Origin: Chamaecrista fasciculata
Lineage: Eukaryota > Streptophyta > Magnoliopsida > Fabales > Fabaceae
Direction of reading: 5' to 3'
Assembly (NCBI GenBank): GCA_003254925.1
Contig: QANZ01052559.1
Location: forward strand, 1 to 64,000
Length of the DNA: 64,000 nucleotides
Both the position numbers and the translations under genes were made by a program. Within the stretch, counting starts at the first letter, position 1. Each line of letters begins with the position of its first letter. Below the pieces are notes generated by a model. That model did not search any database. It worked only from the letters and a program-made list of their open reading frames with translations, and was not told the DNA's origin. Of this stretch, positions 57,455 through 64,000 are shown piece by piece.

Positions 57455-59299
57455 TTAGTTTTCAGATAATTGCTTTGCTCAACCCTAACCTCCCTGCTGC
57501 TTCTTCTTCTCTTCACACCTACAATTCTTCTTCTTATCTTTTGATTCGGTCATGCTATGCACCACGCTAACCCCACCCAACATATTCCACACCCGCAACC
57601 AAATATTCCTTCTTCGAATTTTCCAAATGCAAATCTCCAGCCCACAGCCCATTTTCCAAACGACCCAACTTCTCAAAAAAACAAAAATTCAAATATGCAC
57701 ACAGAGTGACAAAAAAATATATGGCATGAAGGAACACAATTTAGAGGTGTACTAGTAACCTCAAAACTAAATTTAAACAAGTATCTTTGGTGGTCATCCT
57801 TCGATATTCAACTCATTTAAATTTTTTAATTACAAAAAAAATGGAAAGAGGAAAATAAGAAAATAAGTCCTATTTACAATATTGTAAATGCTTTTTTTAT
57901 TTTAAGTGTTTCTGTCCTCCCCTAACAGTATATAAAATATAATTTACACAACATAAATATATAATCAAATAAAAATAGAAAATATTTGTGTAACTTCCCA
58001 TTTTGACCTTTAACTTCGTACATATTCTCTCGATAAATGTCTCAATCATTTTCCATATTTAGAATTTTATCCTTAAATATTTTAAAAATACTAAAAACTA
58101 TAAATGATTTTCTTATATAATTTTAAAATTTAAAAGAATCTTTCGAACAGGGAGGCAAAACACACCGCACTGGTAATTAAAAACTCTCTATCTTTTGGAG
58201 TCCATATTATAAGTATGCCAAAATCTGATTACTACAAGTATTTGAGCGAGGCTTGGGTTTAATTCCTTCTTCATAACTAAAGTTTTAGTTTTGATATATG
58301 TAGCAAGGATGAAATATCTTCTATTACTGAGAATCTGAGATGCATGCATGTTGCTATTGAAGCCTGTGTGCAACAGCAAGGCATGATGAGTTGTGACTGA
58401 TAATGAACCCTTTTGCCATGCGGTTATCCCCATTATCCTCATAACTTTTACTTTTCCGGGTCATACGGCCCTGTGTTACTGCACCACTGGAAAGCCATTT
58501 GGGCTTTTCGGCCCATGTGTGACAAAATTCAAAAGTAGCATTACGTATATATATATGTCCATGCTTGATGTGCGACTCCCAATTCCAACCAGGAGCGGGG
58601 AGCCTTCTCGAGAAGAGGAAAACAACTGTCCAAAAAAAAAAAAAGGAAAACAAATAAAGGAGAGTTGCAATCCAAATACATAGTTCACTGAATGCTTGAA
58701 AATCATTATAATTTATAAATTTTGAAATGAGGTGACGCCCTATCTATGTAATACATTCGACTTGGCTTAATCTAATAAAAAAGATCACACACATATATAT
58801 CTACTAACACACTCTTCCCCATTCATTGAAAACGATTCTTACTAGAAATTCGGCAGGGACACGTGAGCTACAAGTCTTGATCGAAGCATATATAAAGGGA
58901 AAAGCTAAAGAAAAATAACAGTCTGTAAAGCAATCCAAAGCCAAAATTGATAGATAAGGCATACAAGGGCCTCGGAAAAGAATATCTATATTTCATGTAA
59001 AACAGTAAAGTATAAAAGAAGTATGCGATGTGGACTGATCAGTCCTTTTCAATTTGTTCCTTCCTTGAGAACCGAGAAGCTTTCTACCCTATTTTGTTCC
59101 CTCCCCAGTCTTCTAATCCTACCCTTACACTTTACCCCACTTTCCAACTCTGTTCCTTAGATATATGATCATGTTTGCCATCCACAATTATAAAAAATAC
59201 AGAATAACCCTTGTTAATTTCACTCAATTTTTCAATACAGCAACAAGACAGGAAAAAAAAAAAGAGGACCAAAAACTGTAAACATTATTATTATATAGT
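57455..59299. other. Intergenic region upstream of the DUF247 gene
   Basis: The first 200 bases are the likely leader of the minus-strand gene. At 58380-58620 the composition is mixed, with GGGCTTTTCGGCCC, but no frame has a known domain. No gene is supported. Confidence 0.4.
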
Positions 59300-59699
59300 G
59301 GCTTAAATGCACTTTTGGTCCCCTAACTTTCGCAAAGGTCTTAATTTGGTCCCCTAAATTTTTTTGTTGCAATTTTGATCCCCTAACTTTTGAAAACGTC
59401 TCACCATTGGTCCCCTAACTTTTTTGTTGCAATTTTGGTCCCCTAACTTTTGAAAACGTCTCACCATTGGTCCCCTTTTGGTCCCAAGTTAAGGGACCAA
59501 AATTGAGACTTTTGTGAAATTTAGGGGACTAACGGTGAGACGTTTTCAAAAGTTAAGGGACTAAAATTGCAACAAAAAAAGTTAGGGGACCAAATTGAGA
59601 CTTTTGCGAAAGTTATGGGACCAAAATTGCAACAAAAAAAATTAAGGGACCAAATTGAGCCCTTTACGAAAGTTAGGGGACCAAAAGTGCATTTAAGCC
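59300..59699. mobile_element. MITE, family E (GGCTTAAATGCACTTTTGG ends)
   Basis: Starts GGCTTAAATGCACTTTTGGT and ends ACCAAAAGTGCATTTAAGCC, perfect 20-bp inverted repeats. The arms contain tandem phrases such as TTGGTCCCCTAACTTTTG with their complements on the right. Flanks TTATATAGT and ATATATAGT agree at 8 of 9 bases, as a Mutator-type duplication would. Exactly 400 bp, non-coding. Confidence 0.88.
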
Positions 59700-59925
59700 A
59701 TATATAGTATTTGATTAAGAAAGGTGAGTTACAGATGCCAGCTACATACACGAGTCATGTACATACACACACCACCCCATTTTTTTGCTAACTAGCCTAT
59801 TCCATTAAGGTGCAAGTCAGACTTTACTCTTGTGATAAAAAGAATAACAATAAGCATAGCAGCTTGATATATTGATATACTATCCATCCATCCTAACCCA
59901 ACCCAAACCCATTTTTATTTATTTT

Positions 59926-62834
59926 TCAACATACAAGCTCCTCTGATATTTCCTCCACTAAAAACCCAAAGATAGCAAACTCAAGCTGTGCAGCCACCTG
60001 TTTGATCTGCTCCACATTTTTCTTCCACCCACAATCCTCTCTCCCAAAGTCCTCTTCTATCATCATATCTATTGTGTTTGTCTCCACTTCCTTCCACAAT
60101 TCCAGCCTCTTACAAACCCCTCTTATCACCTCCTCCTCATCTTCCACCGACCTCACTTCTCTCTCCTCCATTATCAGATCATGGATTAGTCTCTTTTGGT
60201 CTTCTGGCATTTCCCCTCTCTCCCCCAAGCTTGACTGGCACTCATCTTCTCCCATTAACTCTCTACACTCCTTTTCTTGATCCCATGTTTCCTTATTGTC
60301 ATCTTCACACTCCTCCTCTTCAATATATGTTTTATCATCATCTTCATCATAATCTTCTTCTTCATCATCAATAATTCTTTTCTCAAGTTCAAGAGGATCC
60401 AACCCCGCAAGTTTTTCAAATCTACGAAGCTTCTTTAGAAGCTGCTCCTTAGCTCCTGTCAATTAACACAAGAAATGCATCAATATCAATTATATATATA
60501 TATAAAACATTTGTTGTTCAAACATTACAAACTGGTTATAGTAATAATTAATGAGAATTTCCGTCAGCACTCTTCATTTAAGTGAGTCTGCCTGAAGGAC
60601 AGCCTATTAAAGACAGTAAGTACAAAGATGAGAGGTTTAGAAACTGGCAAAGTAGAGAATAATTTAAGATGCCCAAAATGATCTTCAGGTGCTTGTACAA
60701 TCAAATATGCCAAGTGTCATAACTCATAATGCAGAGAGTATATGACTAATGGGTTCCACCACTATGAGGTGGTAAAAAAAAAGGAAAAATTGAAACAATT
60801 ATGTTGCTGAAAATGTATTGACTAGCATATCGAAAGGTCGCATCGAAATATAGACAGCCCTGCTTAGAAAAACAAATGTGGGTCATGTTGAAATTAATAA
60901 CAGTAGTGCCATTGTCTGCAAGAAAAAAAGTTAAGTATGTGAGGCCCCCATTAAAGGGGAAATGGCTTAAGGGTGAGCCACTGCAAAGCAATCTTTCCAT
61001 GGAACCCACAGAGATACTTGGTTCAATATCAGCACGACCCTATTAGCATCAGCATCAGCCTCTCTGTTGTATTGCAATTTGAAACATAGAAGGAGGTTTT
61101 AAAGAATGGTGTACGACCATTTTTGGATAGAAAACGACCATACAACCAACAAAGAATGGTACATTGACATACTCTGTACAATGGCATAGCTGCTATCCAA
61201 ATCAAAACCATCCTCCACCTCTTCTTCTTCCTCATGCTCCTCCTCGTTGTTTTCATGTCCATCGTCATCGTCCTCGAATGGTGGGTCTAAAACAGAGACT
61301 GGACTACATTGTTCTTTCTCTTCTGCTTCCTCCCCTGATTGGAATTCATTCACACTCTCAACTCCATTATTCTCTTTGTCCTGCCAAAATTTATAACATA
61401 ACAAGTTAACAACCATCATTACTATATTGTCCTAATGACTTGTTTTTGTTTCGATTATGTTTTAAAATATAAAAATCCAATATGGGGATCTAATGGGAAG
61501 GAAACAAATAGACAATTGTCATGCTTTGAGAAATCAATTTAGCAGAGAAGCTACTGGATTATTGTTTTAAAAAAAGGAAGAATTTTTTTGCGTGGCAGAT
61601 AGTCGATCGAAAAGTACAATCATCAAATTTCAGGAAACAAAAACTGTCGAATTGACGTATCTGACCCTCCCCCCTGGCCGGATCTTCGACCTTTATATTT
61701 TTGGAACGGTCTGAGGGGCATACATGTCACGCAACAGCGACATTCCGGCCAAATTTAAAGGCCTTATGGAGTGTGGTCCTATTGCCGACAAAATTAAAAA
61801 AAAAAAAAAAAAAANAAAAAAAAAAAAAAAAAAAGGGAAAGAAAATAAGAAGACAACTCAATGAACCCAATTGACTCGCGGGTCATCTCGGCCAATCTGA
61901 AGGAGCGAGTTATCATGAACTCAGCATAATCAGCGTGTGGATTGAATGAACCACTTCATCTGAACAGTAACCAACTAAAAACATAACAAAAAGAAAACGA
62001 CAAACAAACCTCTGTTACGGGGCGAGTCGGAGACGACGCCGGCGAGGGTAATTCCGGCTTCCGGCAGGCGGAGGAGGGACTCCGTAGTAGAACAAAATGG
62101 AAAGGACTTTGACAGATGGCATCGTGACAGCAATCACACTCTGTATTTGGGTTGTGTTTGGGAAGAACAGAGTCATCATGCCAGTGGCTACTACACGACG
62201 TTTCCATACCCAAAGATTTGTTTTCATTGTTCTCTGACCAAACAGCGCTGATACTAGGCCTACCATTGCAAGAGCCCACGAAGTCCGTTTTTTCACAGAA
62301 CCCATTGGAAACCGAGGAATCCCAGCTTAATATATCCTTCACGAACGCCGCCTTAACACCTTGTTCATCCACTATCTCCCGCTTCCGGTTCCGACTTCGT
62401 TGCTTGAGTCTCCTAAACAAGGACCCAAAGAGGCCGAACCCAAAGGCATTGTGTTTGGAAGACGAAGAGGAGGAGGAAGATTGTTTCTGAATCCTAAGAG
62501 CGGCTTCGAGAAGCAAAGCGGCGGTTCGAGCCGGAATGTGCAGAAAAATGGGAGAGGCGGCGGGGCTTTTGGCCGGAGATGAGAATCGGAAAAGCGGTGA
62601 TTTTCTGAGGTCGGGGGTGTCGGGGATTGAGAAAAAGCAAGCGTTCTTGCAGAGATTGAGGGGGAAGTTGTTTGAGTTTTGATGGATTAATGGTTTAGGC
62701 TGCTGCTTCTTGAGTTGCAAAGTGGAAGAATGCCTCTTGAGCTGGCTTCGCCAATCAGAAATGTACTCGTTTAGAAGGAAAGGTTCTTGATCCTCCTTCA
62801 GTAGCTGGCTCAAGTGCTTTTGGCCGGCCATCAT
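59926..62834 (-). CDS. Acidic TRM27/28-like protein
   Basis: Three exons: 62010-62834, 61173-61380 and 59926-60455, with intact phases, give 520 aa. The start is the first of two ATGs (MMAGQKHLSQLLKEDQEPF). Exon 1 codes for a basic, Ser-rich part with FSIPDTPDLRKSPLFRFSS, a PARTAALLLEAALRIQKQ helix and GLFGSLFRRLKQRSRNRKR. Exon 2 is very acidic (about 276-344). Exon 3 starts RAKEQLLKKLRRFEKLAGLD, has two Glu/Asp-rich blocks, and ends with a DUF4378-like helical tail (WKKNVEQIKQVAAQLEFAIF, then GFLVEEISEELVC). This layout fits the small plant proteins grouped as TON1-recruiting-motif proteins 27/28, some of them wrongly named after histone methyltransferases because of their acidic runs. A role in cortical microtubule or growth control is inferred only from that family. 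Intron 1 contains a long A run with one N. Confidence 0.85.
61796..61834 (-). repeat. Long A run with one N in intron 1
   Basis: About 39 A residues with an N at 61815, preceded by a stretch of higher GC (61670-61790). It may be a retroposon tail or only a slippage tract. The true length is not known from this sequence. Confidence 0.8.
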
Positions 62835-64000
62835 CGCACAACACAAGCTTATAGTGGTTGCAGTTATTAATTTGGAGTGAAGTTTAAAATTGGTGGAAAG
62901 GAGGGAGAATCATTGTACTAACAGGTGACAGAGATAGTGGGAACAAATAAAGCTCCATTGGCGTCTCGTAGGAAGAGGGACTAATAAGAGGAAAAGAAGG
63001 AGAAGTGACGAGTGAGAGAGGAGGCTCCGTGATTCAAATCGATATCAGTTAAAATACCGAGGCATAAGGGTAACTGGTGAATATCGAACAACTTTTTAAA
63101 AAACAATAAACAATTATTATATTTTTTATTTAATATAAACAGTGGAAATTAGTGAATGCAATTCGTCTTTTTCTTTTTTTGGCCTGATAGTGAATGCAAT
63201 CCCAATTGCTCTCCTTAATTACATTACTTATAAAGTAAACTAACATAAACCTTGAAAAGATCATTGAACTCAAAAATTCAAATCTACAGTTTAATTTTGA
63301 AAAAATTAAAATAGTATGCTTATTAAATACTATACCATTTTAATTTTGTAGAGACTAAATATATATATATTTTGACTTAGTTACATTTTCATTTTTGTCT
63401 GATAGTGTTGAGAAATTGTGAGTTTGACGGGTGTGACTTGTTACCCTGAGTACCCGGAGATTGCTTTGCTTAATAATTCCTATTCCTATATACTATATAG
63501 GATTTGGAAATTAGTCCTCCCAATTTTGGAAACAAACAGTATAATATATAAACTAATAAAAGGTAATTCGAAAATTATTTCAACAATAAATCACATATTA
63601 TATTTTTTTTTCTTTAATGTAATTATTTAAATAATAAGAAACGCATGAGCAAAACCTTGGTTTGACTGGTTCAGTTACAACCGTCGTTTTCCTGTTATGT
63701 TTCTTTTTTTTTCATGGACCTGTTATGTTATTGTCGTTTGTCAATTGTGATTTGTGAACATGGGTCATTGTTATTAACTAGTATTAACCCCGTGGAATTC
63801 CACGGGTGAGTCTTAAGTTTATCCGATATATAATATTATATATAAACTAACAAATTTTATAATTAAAAGGTAATAAACAAATGTTAATATTGTACATTTA
63901 TTTTATATACTAAAATAATCAGGGTGCGACATTCTATTTTTTATTACTACATAATTGTTGTAGTTATAAAAACTTTTGATTAAACAATTTTAATTCTCAT
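62835..64000. other. Promoter of the TRM-like gene and intergenic end
   Basis: The first 200 bases hold the likely leader of the minus-strand gene (GA/CT-rich). After 63060 the sequence is AT-rich spacer. Near the end is a perfect palindrome at 63789-63806. Confidence 0.45.
63775..63815 (+). repeat. Perfect 18-bp palindrome in a Helitron-like context
   Basis: CCCGTGGAATTCCACGGG at 63789-63806 is a perfect palindrome, preceded by TAACTAGTATTAACC. The phrase 'tagtattaacccgtg' followed by its own complement is common at the borders of Helitron-like repeats in plants. The window ends before any second border, so the class is a guess. Confidence 0.5.

Noticed and set aside
60002..60374. Ser/Pro/His-rich + strand frames near 60.0-60.4 kb
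   Set aside because: Antisense of the Glu/Asp-rich exon 3 of the TRM-like gene.
1..64000. CRISPR arrays, operons, phage or plasmid features
   Set aside because: Repeats here are inverted or dispersed eukaryotic transposon ends; gene structure is that of a plant nucleus. None seen.

Overview
This is nuclear DNA from a flowering plant, almost certainly a eudicot. It is AT-rich, genes are split by GT-AG introns, and the protein families are plant-specific (BBX21-type B-box factor, DREB-type AP2/ERF, DUF247, TRM-like protein, plant TMCO4/DUF726 protein). The spaces between genes are packed with small plant transposons. I cannot name the species. There is one 123-base N gap at 38849-38971 and single Ns at 45914 and 61815.

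Seven protein-coding genes can be supported, and I rebuilt all their exons by hand. In order: a microspherule-protein-1-like FHA protein (+, 567-6302, 7 exons, 847 aa); BBX21-like double B-box transcription factor (+, 15230-16230, 3 exons, 272 aa); a secreted glycine-rich protein with a Cys-rich tail (-, 21274-21882, 202 aa); a TMCO4-like DUF726 membrane protein with a GFSLG nucleophile elbow (-, 23945-29727, 15 exons, 666 aa); a DREB-subfamily AP2/ERF factor (+, 51589-52131, 180 aa); a DUF247 protein (-, 56099-57454, 451 aa); and an acidic TRM27/28-like protein (-, 59926-62834, 3 exons, 520 aa). They do not form a pathway. Several are regulators of transcription or growth.

The 30-50 kb stretch has no intact gene and reads as a record of insertions. 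It holds a decayed LINE reverse-transcriptase tail, a gypsy-like LTR split by a copia-like solo LTR with a perfect TTAGT target duplication, a retroposed fragment with long direct repeats, a GC-rich LTR-like block, many inverted-repeat elements of Mutator/hAT style, and a 321-bp TRIM with PBS and polypurine tract. A second gypsy-like solo LTR (19120-20392) has a perfect CAAAT duplication.

The most interesting object is a ~1.04-kb element with ~240-bp terminal inverted repeats (41929-42972). Its interior carries a broken fragment of a CC-NBS-LRR resistance gene, which makes it a Pack-MULE candidate. I found no wholly new biological system. The other points of note are overlapping upstream ORFs on the two transcription-factor genes, a five-tract G-quadruplex motif before the AP2/ERF gene, and two identical 143-bp repeat ends that both stop at Ns in the assembly.
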